Of a DNA stretch of 64,000 bases, positions 56,125 to 64,000 are shown piece after piece. The stretch is from the NCBI RefSeq assembly GCF_001904745.1, contig NZ_MRCD01000033.1, positions 17,743 through 81,742 on the forward strand. Direction: 5' to 3'. This DNA is from Calothrix sp. HK-06. Its GTDB lineage: Bacteria > Cyanobacteriota > Cyanobacteriia > Cyanobacteriales > Nostocaceae. A model generated the notes under the pieces. The model was given only the letters and a program-made list of their open reading frames with translations, was not told the origin of the DNA and ran no database searches. The first letter of the stretch is position 1. Every line of letters starts with the position of its first letter. The translations under genes were made by a program, and so were the position numbers.

Positions 56125-56364
56125 CTAAAGTTTATTTTTTTGGTTAGAAGAGCGCGCTTCAACTTCACCCCAGATAACATAAACCAATCCAGCCACACCA
56201 GTTGCAACCGCAAAAATTCTTACTTCTTGAACTGTTGTGCGGTTTTCAAATGTTTTTTCATCTGCTACTGTTCGACCGATTGTATGAGCAGCTGTCAGAG
56301 ACCTGGCACCGAACAAAAACGCCGAAATACCAATCAGAGTAATACCCGCTCCACGTTTATTCAT
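56125..56364 (-). CDS. Small two-helix membrane protein
   Basis: 79 residues with two hydrophobic segments (GAGITLIGISAFLFGARSL and IFAVATGVAGLVYVIWG) around a polar loop with a possible DEKTFENRTTV turn. The C-terminus is charged (EVEARSSNQKNKL). A GAGG-type ribosome site (AGGTAGG on the minus strand) precedes the ATG. Function unknown. It is intact in contrast to its neighbours. Confidence 0.6.
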   Translation of the reverse strand: MNKRGAGITLIGISAFLFGARSLTAAHTIGRTVADEKTFENRTTVQEVRIFAVATGVAGLVYVIWGEVEARSSNQKNKL

Positions 56365-56728
56365 TGCAACCTACCTCTATCACTATATAATTCTAGCTTT
56401 GTAATAAATGTTCTTGTACGCTATCACCTACATGCAGTTTAAATTGGCGCCATTTTACTACGATACAAAAACTGGCGCCGGAAATCATCACGCTCTACAA
56501 AAATTCGCGTTGATCAAATACTGGTTGAAGTGGCGCCTGTTGACAATTAGCTAACTTAAGACTAGTGCGAACCTGCTGTTAAATAAGTTTCATCCCATGA
56601 AAAAGTTGGTTCGGCTTCGCAAAAACTCTACTTTGCTTCCCAAGGCATAGGAAAATTAGGCACCGGGGTACAAGTTTCATTGGAACAGAAAACCAGTTTA
56701 AGCTTAAAAATCCTATTGCATAAGGGTT
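56365..56728. other. Gap without a gene
   Basis: 364 bases with three GGCGCC words and short fragments; nothing readable over more than 30 codons with family likeness. Confidence 0.4.
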
Positions 56729-56977
56729 TTACCGAGGGTAATAGAGCGCAAAACTTTTAATTGAGTTAATGTTAACTTTGCTTCTGGGAATGATGGCATA
56801 AGAAAGTTTAGTAGCTAAAGTATGAGAAAGAATATTGAAATCAACGGTTTGAACTCGGTATATTGTTTTACCCCAGTAATTATCGTAACGGTCATGAACT
56901 TTGAATAAACTTATACCAAAAGCTACTGTAGTTACTATTGCTAATCGACCTAAAGAAGCAGAAACTGTTTTAATAAT
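56729..56977 (-). pseudogene. Open fragment of an unknown protein
   Basis: 83 codons between stops on the minus strand without ATG. The text VSASLGRLAIVTTVAFGISL, FKVHDRYDNYWGKTIYRVQT has a hydrophobic helix followed by a structured-looking domain, and codon use like real genes. It may be a gene that lost its start, or start at an unusual codon. No family recognised. Confidence 0.35.
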
Positions 56978-57024
56978 CTAATTATTTTGATTCGTTACTC
57001 TAAGAGCGAAAACGCAAGGCTTCA

Positions 57025-57474
57025 TTACTGCTGGAGAGTCTGTTGTTGAGGTATTCGTACCTCCCACTGGCATTCTCTTTGATTTGGTTGGTTATAATTA
57101 ATTGCCATAGTGAAAGTACGCCTTTGGACAGCGTTATTACCAAAGGATACAGCAGCTTTAGTATAGTTTGTCTGGGCAAGCGCTGTCCATTGCAAGGCAT
57201 TAGCTGAATTATACTGGTCAGGAGCAAAGCGCATTTTATAGAGAACTTGCTCCCTAGAGTCTTGAGGAGTAATAAATAACAGACCTCGAACAATGTCTGC
57301 TGTTCGTTCTAACAAGTCAGCGGAGATGAAACTACAACTATTGTTACCGTCGTCTCCTTTTACTAAGGCTAAGTAGGGACGGTCATTTGCAGACTGTACT
57401 GGCTGGGCTTGCGCTTTATTGCTAAAGAGAAAGATAAAAGGGATAGATAAGATTAGAGAAATAGCTTTTTTCAT
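57025..57474 (-). CDS. Secreted protein of unknown function
   Basis: 149 residues with a clear signal peptide (MKKAISLILSIPFIFLFSNK, cleavage after AQAQ). The mature part has two Cys (NNSCSFIS and RECQWEV) likely to form a disulfide, and a conserved-looking ALQWTALAQTNYTKAAVSFG. It recalls small periplasmic cyanobacterial proteins but I cannot name the family. No operon partners. Confidence 0.65.
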   Translation of the reverse strand: MKKAISLILSIPFIFLFSNKAQAQPVQSANDRPYLALVKGDDGNNSCSFISADLLERTADIVRGLLFITPQDSREQVLYKMRFAPDQYNSANALQWTALAQTNYTKAAVSFGNNAVQRRTFTMAINYNQPNQRECQWEVRIPQQQTLQQ

Positions 57475-57881
57475 AACTCAAAATTCTACTTATCTTATTA
57501 AGGATAAATACTGCTGTTGCCTGCAAACGTCTACCAAAAGAGCGGATTTACCTATACTTATGGTAGACTTTGCCTTCTCAAAGCAATGTATTTTTTCAAT
57601 ATGTCTTTATTTTGGAATGGTATATATATTTACTACAGAGACACAGAGTAGAGAGCGAATTAATTTGGTCTCTACCAGAGGCGCCTGATATCTTATAATT
57701 TTTATTCGTGACTCTAATTAAAAAACGCAAGGCTGTAGCGATTCGCGGTTACATCCGTTTATAATTTGTTGAGAATGGTTATAGTGCTTGAAATTTTCAG
57801 TAATTCTAATCTAAGCAGTATTCAAAGCCATTGAATAAAATAAAACTTAATTTACAACACTATGCATTATTTATATATCCA
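57475..57881. other. Gap without a gene
   Basis: 407 bases. An open frame at 57419-57688 overlaps the start of the secreted-protein gene and is not gene-like. Contains the promoter regions of both flanking genes. Confidence 0.4.
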
Positions 57882-58490
57882 ATGTTAGAACGGCGCCAAT
57901 TTCTTAAAGTCTCAGCTTTAACAACATTATTTACAATTGTACCTAATTTATTTTCCCCATTGCTAGCTAATGCGGAAGTTAAAAGCAATATTCAAGATAA
58001 TCAACAAGAGAAAGGATATGTAGCTTGGCAGTTTCTTCATGGGAATAAGAAGCGATCGAGGGATATTGTCAAGCAGTTAGAAACACCTTTACAGAAAAAT
58101 CTAATTTGCAACTTGTAGAAACTTTAAAAAATCAATTTACATCTAAAAACTATATTCATAAAGTTTATATTACTCCAGATATCCCCTTAGAGGATGTTTG
58201 AAAAGTTAAACAAGGTATAAATTGTCATTCTGAGTGGAGCGCAGTGGAACGTAATGCGGAGCATTTGCCGCAGGCTAGAATCTAGGGTTTGAGCGTATAC
58301 TGAGATGCTTCACTGCGTTCAGCATGACACTCTAAGACACTTTTCAAACATCCTCTTAGATAAACTTGCAAATTCACTTTCTCAATTTACATTGAATAAA
58401 CAAGAGAAAGCTCTCGCTTTAATTGACACATCACTTTTTGGTTCTGCCAAAAATTGCTTCGTTTTTACGGATAAGCGGATGATATGGAAT
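57882..58490 (+). pseudogene. Twin-arginine signal protein, frameshifted and split by a MITE
   Basis: The start MLERRQFLKVSALTTLFTIV with FSPLLANA is a Tat-type signal peptide. After GYVAWQFLHGNKKRSRDIVK the frame breaks in an A-run near 58098 and goes on as LVETLKNQFTSKNYIHKVYI to 58186. A MITE (58190-58355) follows. The text resumes with LDKLANSLSQFTLNKQEKAL and FGSAKNCFVFTDKRMIWN and is then joined to a histidine kinase piece at about 58490. The gene is dead. The part with FVFTDKRMI hints at a YokE-like PH domain (weak). Confidence 0.7.
58190..58355. mobile_element. 166-bp MITE with perfect terminal inverted repeats
   Basis: Ends are GAGGATGTTTGAAAAGT (58190-58206) and its exact complement ACTTTTCAAACATCCTC (58339-58355). 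TTA lies directly outside both ends (58187-58189 and 58356-58358), consistent with a three-base target duplication. The inside has no gene; parts resemble the 51-bp repeat at 36509-36631 (TGTCAT.CTGA, AATCTAG). Confidence 0.85.
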
Positions 58491-59069
58491 GCCTTAGAAA
58501 CAATTGAGCGCAATGCTAAACTCCAAACCCAACTAATTGGAGACCTTTTAGATGTGTCGCGCATTTTGCAAGGGAAGCTCAGTCTTAGCATGGCTGCTGT
58601 TAATTTGGCGCCTACAATATCTGCGGCAATTGAAACTGTGCAGTTAGCAGCACAAGCCAAGTCAATTCAAATTGAGACGGTGTTTGACCTAGATGTTGGG
58701 CAAGTTTTAGGTGATTCTGCTCGGTTACAGCAAGTGATTTGGAATTTACTTAGCAATGCTGTAAAATTCACAGAGAATGGCGGACGGGTGGAAATTAGAC
58801 TGGGGTGTGTTGACTCGCAGGCTGAAATTAAAGTTAGCGATACAGGTAAAGGCATTAGTTCTGACTTTTTGCCACACGTATTTGAGTCTTTTCGGCAGGC
58901 AGATGCAACAATAACCAGGAAGTTTGGTGGGCTAGGGTTAGGGTTGGCAATTGTTCGTCACTTAGTCGAACTGCATGGAGGTACTATTTATGCAGAAAGT
59001 CCTGGTGAGGAATTAGGCGCCACGTTTACAGTAAGATTACCATTAATAGCCGTTGTCAAAACCTGTTGA
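58488..59069 (+). pseudogene. Histidine kinase C-terminal fragment
   Basis: It begins inside the dimerisation helix, ALETIERNAKLQTQLIGDLL, DVSRILQGKLSL, so the phospho-accepting His segment and all sensors are missing. The ATPase half is complete: N box QVIWNLLSNAVKFTENGG, G1 VSDTGKGISSDFL, F box FESFRQAD, and GGLGLGLAIVRHLVELHGG. It is fused in frame to the end of the dead Tat protein, giving an open frame from 58305. Without its His it cannot act as a normal kinase. Confidence 0.8.
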
Positions 59070-59138
59070 ACCACAATATTAATAAAAATCAAATGTATTT
59101 TGCTGGCGCCATTATTTTTGGTAATTTATAAAAACATT

Positions 59139-59166
59139 GTAGAGACGTTACATGTAACGTCTCTAC
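59139..59166. repeat. Perfect 28-bp palindrome, copy 2
   Basis: Identical to 45091-45118. It sits between the kinase fragment and the convergent nuclease-like gene and could end transcription from both sides. Confidence 0.85.
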
Positions 59167-59202
59167 ATTTTAATTAGAACGGAAAACGCAATTCAAACTC
59201 TT

Positions 59203-60174
59203 TTATTCTTCCGAAGTTTCCTCGGATGGTGGAATTTCATTTAGCTTGACTTGAAATTCCTGCACAGAAATCGTTGTAACAGCTTGTTTTAAAATGTCTT
59301 TTAGCACGTTTATATTATCTATTGCCTCAAGACGCTCACTAATTTCTGCTGGTACAACACCAAACCGAGCTTCTAAAGCTGTGATAACTGACTCACGAGC
59401 ATTTATTATCATCCCATCGAGTTCGATATCTGTAATGTAAGGCACTCGTCCTTCCTCCTGAATACGTTTAAATTCTTGTTTAAAGCTGATTTCCAATGGC
59501 TTCGGCAACACCATCATTCACTGAATTAAACGGAATAACTCCAGTATCTCATTTTTATTATAGCCGCGTTCATAAAGTCCGCGCACTAAACTTAATTTGG
59601 ACTGGAACCGCTGATTTGGTTTTCCTACAGTGTCTAAAGTACTTAAATGCGCCATAATTACAACCGCAAATGGATTTAATGAACGCTCTAGTTCACTCCA
59701 TCGTGGCTGGAAATCTAACAGTTTTACCATCGGGTACTTTGTGCCACTAATAAATCCCCAGCGTGAATAACCGAATCTTTTTGGGCGCCAGTTTGGGTCA
59801 TCATCTCCAAGTACCACTAGGCTAATGACTTCTATATCATTCTTATCAAATATTCTATGGTTATAAACATGTATTCGTTTAGGAAAATATTTTTGGTATT
59901 GACTTTGTATTTCGACATGAATCAATACAACAACTTCTTCTCCATCGTGAAGCCAGACTTTTACTAACTTGTCTGCAAGACGATTTCCAATTTCGGCATC
60001 TCTAGTTACCTCTCTCAAGTCAGTATCTAATGATTCATAACCTCTTGACCAATCTATATCAGCATGAATTTGAGGAAAACATAATTCTAGGAATGATTCA
60101 AAGTATATATCTAAAGCTTCTTTCCAAGGACTATCGTAATCTGATGATATTCTTCTTGCCACGCATAAATTCAC
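59203..60174 (-). pseudogene. Rpn-like putative nuclease split by one in-frame stop
   Basis: Two frames in the same phase (60174-59518 and 59517-59203) form one protein of about 323 residues, separated by a single TGA. The first part has ADIDWSRGYESLDTDLREVT, VLIHVEIQSQYQKYFPKRIH (with an E-x-Q nuclease-like motif) and RFQSKLSLVRGLYERGY. After LFRLIQ-stop comes MMVLPKPLEISFKQEFKRIQ. Relatives read W at the position of the stop, so TGG to TGA is the simplest change. Everything else appears intact, suggesting recent inactivation or readthrough. Confidence 0.8.
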
Positions 60175-60476
60175 CCTTAATAATATTTGAATATATTCAT
60201 TTTATCGTAAAATAATGTGTTTTTAAATGTTTTATTAGTTATAAAATATGATTTTTAATAATATTAATTATATTGTTTTTATATAAAACTTACAATATTG
60301 GTGCGTGACGCTACAAGTTTGTAATACAAGTATAAATTTTTCGTAGCCTGATCGCACCCTACGATTAATTTGATTATTTTCCTAATTGTTCACAATTAAC
60401 TACAACAAGTCTTATGATTTTGTTAAATATTATGTAAAGAATATTTACAAATATATTGACAAAAGGAAATATACTT
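60175..60476. other. Upstream region of ndh
   Basis: 302 bases, very AT-rich, without a gene. It should contain the ndh promoter; AAAGGAAA before ATG 60477 is the ribosome site. No clear hairpin. Confidence 0.45.
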
Positions 60477-61823
60477 ATGGTAGCTTCAGTTGAGAATAAT
60501 CAGCGACACCAGGTTGTAATTATTGGTGGTGGCTTTGGTGGAATGTATACAGCAAAGGGGCTTGCTTCTGCAAATGTAGATGTTACTCTCATTGATAAAC
60601 GTAATTTTCATTTATTTCAACCACTTTTATATCAAGTTGCTACAGGTACGCTATCACCTAGTGATATTTCCGCGCCGTTACGCTCTATACTCAGCAAAAG
60701 CAAAAATACAAAAGTGTTGCTAGGAGAAGTTAAAGATGTTGATACCAAAACACAAGAAGTGATATTGAATGATCGAGTAGTACGATACGATACTTTAGTT
60801 GTTGCTACAGGCGCCAATCATTCTTATTTTGGTAATGATGAGTGGAAAGAAGTTGCTCCTGGTTTAAAGAGTATTGAGGATGCGCTCGAAATACGTAGTC
60901 GGATATTTAATGCATTTGAGGCAGCAGAAAAAGAAACTGACCCGCAAAAACGTCGTGCTTTGTTAACCTTTGTGATTGTGGGTGGTGGCCCAACGGGGGT
61001 AGAATTATCAGGCGCCATCGCAGAGTTGGCAAACAAAACTCTCCAAGAAGATTTTCGTAATATCGACACCTCGGAAACAAAAATTTTACTATTGCAAGGC
61101 GCCGAGCGTGTCCTCCCAGGTATGGCGCCTTCTTTATCTATTGCAGCAAAAGCATCTTTAGAAAAGTTAGGTGCTAGTGTACAAACAAACACGCGCGTGA
61201 TAAATATTGAAAACAGCATAGTTACCTACAAGCAAGGCGATGAAGTACACGAAATTGCCTCCAAGACTATATTATGGGCAGCAGGTATTCAAGCTTCACC
61301 TATGGGGAAAATTCTAGGATTACGCACAGGTGCAGAATGCGACCGTGCTGGACGAGTTATGGTGGAACCAGATTTAAGTATTAAAGGACACAAAAATATT
61401 TTTGTCATTGGAGACTTAGCTAACTTTTCTCACCAAAACGAGCAACCGCTCCCAGGTGTGGCGCCAGTTGCTACACAAGAAGGTGAATACGTTGCTAAAT
61501 TAATTCAAAAACGTCTGCAAGGTAAAACCATGCCAGCATTTAAATATAATGATTATGGCAGCCTAGCCATGATTGGACAAAATGCTGCTGTTGTAGATTT
61601 AGGTGCAATCAAGTTAAAAGGTTTCTTTGCATGGATATTCTGGCTATTAATCCACATTTATTTCTTAATTGAGTTCGACAGTAAATTCTTAGTAATGTTC
61701 CAGTGGGCATGGAACTATATCACTCGCAAACGTGGTTCAAGATTAATTACTGGTCAAGAATCTTTAACATTGGCTAAAGTCATAACCAAGCAGCCAACGA
61801 TAGAGAAGACGATAAAGGTTTAG
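60477..61823 (+). CDS. ndh: Type II NADH dehydrogenase (NDH-2)
   Basis: 448 residues from ATG 60477, preferred to TTG 60456 because of its ribosome site. The FAD motif VVIIGGGFGGMYTAKGL is at the N-terminus, the NADH motif FVIVGGGPTGVELSGAIAEL near 167, and the quinone-side motif NIFVIGDLANF then PGVAPVATQEGEYVAKLIQK follows. The C-terminus (FFAWIFWLLIHIYFLIEFDS) is a membrane-attaching amphipathic/hydrophobic helix as in cyanobacterial NDH-2. It passes electrons from NAD(P)H to plastoquinone without pumping protons. The stop overlaps that of the convergent glycosyltransferase by four bases. Confidence 0.93.
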   Translation: MVASVENNQRHQVVIIGGGFGGMYTAKGLASANVDVTLIDKRNFHLFQPLLYQVATGTLSPSDISAPLRSILSKSKNTKVLLGEVKDVDTKTQEVILNDRVVRYDTLVVATGANHSYFGNDEWKEVAPGLKSIEDALEIRSRIFNAFEAAEKETDPQKRRALLTFVIVGGGPTGVELSGAIAELANKTLQEDFRNIDTSETKILLLQGAERVLPGMAPSLSIAAKASLEKLGASVQTNTRVINIENSIVTYKQGDEVHEIASKTILWAAGIQASPMGKILGLRTGAECDRAGRVMVEPDLSIKGHKNIFVIGDLANFSHQNEQPLPGVAPVATQEGEYVAKLIQKRLQGKTMPAFKYNDYGSLAMIGQNAAVVDLGAIKLKGFFAWIFWLLIHIYFLIEFDSKFLVMFQWAWNYITRKRGSRLITGQESLTLAKVITKQPTIEKTIKV

Positions 61824-62917
61824 TGCAACAAAGCAACACCACGTTTTTCTATTTCCTCTACGACAGCAACGGCGCCAGCTATCCCATCTTCAGCTTGAAT
61901 TTTTGACCCTAGTAAAGCTGCTCGCTGACGCATTGTGGAATCTGTCAAAGTTTGTTGAATAGCTTGTGCAAGTCTTTCAGCGGTTAATTGTTTACGCGGA
62001 ATTGGTTCTGTCCCAACCCCTAATTTCGCTACGCGCTGCCCCCAAAAAAACTGATCACCAAAGAAAGGGATGATAATAGAAGGAACACCTGCTCTCATAC
62101 CAGCGCCTGTCGTACCGGCGCCACCGTGATGCACTACAGCAGCAACGCGCGGGAAAAGCCATGAATGGGGTACTGAATCTATAAGATACACGGTATCTGG
62201 TAAATTATCTGAGTGTAAACCACCCCAGCCAGACAGCATAATGGCACGTTGTTGAGTTTTGGCTAGAGCTTCCAAAATAAGATTGGCAGTCGCTTCTGGA
62301 TTTCGATTGCCCATACTCCCAAACCCAATATAGATAGGAGGTGAACCAGCTTGCAGAAAATCAACGAGAGCGGATGGTGGACTCCAATCAGGCGCCTCCT
62401 GAACGTTTACATCTAAAAACCAGTAGCCAGTAACATAAGTATTATTCCAATCAGATGGTTTAGGAATAACTGATGGGCTAAAACCATAGAGAGTTGGATA
62501 TTGTTTAAGGCAGTCAGTATTGTATGGCCCCCAAAATGAAGCGGGAGGCAAACCAAGTACTTCTTGCCGCACAAGTGTATCAGCGTTCCGAAACCCCTGC
62601 CATAAAGCTTGTCTTACTAACTCATGTGACAAACGATTGAAAAAACCCCCTGTTTTATCTACAAAGTCAGGAAACAAAACACCAGGAAATGCTTTTGTTG
62701 GCGTAAAGGGAAAAACATAAGCTTGAAGTAGTGGAATTCCCAACTTTTGGGCAAGAGCAACAGCAATATTTAGTCCCCCGGCTCCTACAATCAGCAAATC
62801 CATACCCTGACAAGCAGCTTTACCTTGATTTGCCCAATCAATTGCAACACTTTGAGCTAGTTTTGCTGTGCGCGACTGAATGGTGAAGAAATTACCTTTC
62901 TCCAGTAACTCGCGCAT
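61820..62917 (-). CDS. Glycosyltransferase (GT28/sterol glucosyltransferase-like), 5'-truncated
   Basis: 365 residues from the first ATG. The C-terminal nucleotide-sugar domain is complete: PPIYIGFGSMGNRNPEA, RVAAVVHHGGAGTTGAGMRA, GVPSIIIPFFGDQFFWG. The family normally begins about 80 residues earlier with a glycine-rich GSRGDVQP loop. Coding text LEFWAVSGNVQEIIETKE is still readable upstream of the ATG to about 62970, but then meets an opposite-strand TetR remnant. So the N-terminal acceptor domain has lost its first part, and activity is doubtful. Confidence 0.8.
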   Translation of the reverse strand: MRELLEKGNFFTIQSRTAKLAQSVAIDWANQGKAACQGMDLLIVGAGGLNIAVALAQKLGIPLLQAYVFPFTPTKAFPGVLFPDFVDKTGGFFNRLSHELVRQALWQGFRNADTLVRQEVLGLPPASFWGPYNTDCLKQYPTLYGFSPSVIPKPSDWNNTYVTGYWFLDVNVQEAPDWSPPSALVDFLQAGSPPIYIGFGSMGNRNPEATANLILEALAKTQQRAIMLSGWGGLHSDNLPDTVYLIDSVPHSWLFPRVAAVVHHGGAGTTGAGMRAGVPSIIIPFFGDQFFWGQRVAKLGVGTEPIPRKQLTAERLAQAIQQTLTDSTMRQRAALLGSKIQAEDGIAGAVAVVEEIEKRGVALLH

Positions 62918-62974
62918 TTCTTTGGTTTCGATAATTTCTTGGACATTACCAGAGACTGCCCAGAACTCTAACCT

Positions 62975-63100
62975 CTCGAAGGACGTGCAGAGCCAGATTA
63001 CCCAGAACAGATTGCTAAAATTATTCTCAAAACATTAGGGGTCAATGATGCTGATGCTCATGCGATTGCTTTCAGATTTCTAGAACCACTGCATTTGTGA
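62975..63100 (+). pseudogene. TetR-family regulator C-terminal remnant
   Basis: Forty-one codons reading GRAEPDYPEQIAKIILKTLG, VNDADAHAIAFRFLEPLHL and a stop. This is the end of TetR-type regulators that often sit beside glycosyltransferases of this kind. The remainder of the regulator and the start of the glycosyltransferase were probably removed by one deletion. Confidence 0.6.
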
Positions 63101-63170
63101 GAAAATTTATTAAATCTTCAATATATAAACGGCGTTGCTTATTTGCGGGATGAACTAGCGTCTGAAACCA

Positions 63171-63515
63171 TTAATAATTGGTTAGAAATTGGGCAAAACC
63201 ATCCCATGATTCAGCAACGCCAAGAATTGTAAGTGCAAGCTTGCAAGATGCTGCTACAGCAATGAATAGACGCTCAGGTTTAGGTTTGAGTGCAAGCCAA
63301 GCATAACCAACTCCAAAGAGAAAAATCCAGGAAGCAATTACCCATAGACCAAAAGGCGATGCATCTTGGGGAAGTTCAACTGTGTCACCAACCCAATAGT
63401 AAACCGGAGGGGCAAAATTGATAGCTCCAAACAAATTAAAAATTGCTGCTGCCATCAAACAATATCGGAACCATGCTGATATTGATTGCTCTGGTAGGGG
63501 AAATTTTGACATCAC
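63171..63515 (-). CDS. Small membrane protein
   Basis: 114 residues with three hydrophobic segments (YCLMAAAIFNLFGAINFAPP, FGLWVIASWIFLFGVGYAWL and LFIAVAASCKLALTILGVAE). Relatives of this type have a fourth helix; here the text ends with WDGFAQFLTNY, so the C-terminus is possibly lost. Function unknown. Confidence 0.6.
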   Translation of the reverse strand: MMSKFPLPEQSISAWFRYCLMAAAIFNLFGAINFAPPVYYWVGDTVELPQDASPFGLWVIASWIFLFGVGYAWLALKPKPERLFIAVAASCKLALTILGVAESWDGFAQFLTNY

Positions 63516-64000
63516 TATAAATTTTTAATAAACTACTCAACTGCGTTATCAAAAAGTCAATTATAATTTAATATGCGGTTTAAGCGCCATTACTTATGGT
63601 TGTTCATACGCTCTTGTTGATATTTTTCTTCATTTTTAATACATCTGTTTGGTATTATATTTAATTTACTAGCAGTTATATTGGCGCCTGAAATACATCG
63701 TTCAAATATTGATGCACATAAAATAATTCATCCGTTACATCCGTTGTATCCGCTGCCAGTCAACCCATCACAATTAATGCAGTGAATAAGAGTTTTTGAA
63801 TATACAGGCTTAATTAGGCGTAATCTTGGGTTGCGCCTGCGGCGTACTACGTAAACGCAAAGCCTCCACCCAACCTACGTTATGTTTCAAATTAAAAGTT
63901 TTCTTGTGGGATGGGTGTCTCGATATGAAAGCGCGGGCAAGGATGCTACCCCTGTTAAGGTGTACTTTTAAAAATGGTACATTTAAGACCGTAACGCTTG
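63516..64000. other. Intergenic region with dispersed repeats
   Basis: 485 bases without a gene. It contains the ATCCGTTACATCCGTTGTATCC block (63731-63752, related to 29671-29772), a GCGTACTACGTAAACGC inverted motif near 63842 and a degenerate CTTGTGGGATGGG repeat at 63903. Confidence 0.5.

Noticed and set aside
59203..59517. Separate small gene behind the nuclease-like gene
   Set aside because: In phase with the upstream frame and separated by one stop; better read as the C-terminus of one gene.

Overview
The window looks like AT-rich chromosomal DNA of a filamentous cyanobacterium, probably of the Nostocales. The pointers are a COP23-domain secreted protein, a PEP-CTERM lipase, a two-partner secretion adhesin carrying a CHAT domain, many small palindromic repeats typical of these genomes, and genes such as ndh, nfi, FIST and DUF4058. 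The usual cyanobacterial HIP1 octamer GCGATCGC was not seen. Instead GGCGCC is scattered about every 0.7 kb (roughly ninety by eye), with GCGCGC as a second frequent word. I saw no tRNA, rRNA or CRISPR array.

Region 1 (1-27.5 kb) is an extracellular contractile injection system (eCIS, phage-tail-like particle) locus. A plus-strand run encodes a PstS-like binding protein (partial), a zinc-ribbon/FHA protein, a small protein, the inner tube, a tape-measure-like protein, a second tube/adaptor protein, VgrG-like spike, PAAR tip, gp25, baseplate J, tail protein I and a DUF4159 protein. Opposite to it lie a DUF2283 toxin-antitoxin pair and a two-effector cassette: an annexin-repeat protein ending in a toxin-50 RNase domain with a probable immunity gene, and a DUF4157/Het-C protein. 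Both effectors share an N-terminal leader and a promoter element. Then follow the eCIS AAA+ ATPase and the DUF4255 cap-type protein, split by an inserted yefM-yoeB module, and a Ser/Thr kinase with repeated Thr motifs. No sheath gene is present in the window.

Region 2 (27.5-36.5 kb) is a two-partner secretion locus: TpsB pore, a 1584-residue TpsA with CHAT domain, COP23 protein and a trypsin-like lipoprotein. Region 3 (36.8-44.5 kb) holds a glycosyltransferase, two large single-pass membrane proteins with Ig-like modules (one with WD40 repeats), an FKBP-type isomerase lipoprotein and a GDSL lipase. Region 4 (45.3-51 kb) has endonuclease V followed by a tight operon of FHA/zinc ribbon, FHA/flavin oxidoreductase, FIST and histidine kinase genes.

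Region 5 (51-64 kb) is eroded: a 53-residue rubredoxin, an IS with broken transposase, a cupin, many truncated or frameshifted genes, a 166-bp MITE inside a dead gene, a nuclease-like gene split by one stop codon, an intact type II NADH dehydrogenase, and a 5'-truncated glycosyltransferase abutting a TetR remnant.

Taken together, the likely story is a contractile particle with a swappable toxin cassette, possibly controlled by a kinase/FHA circuit. The control link is inference.
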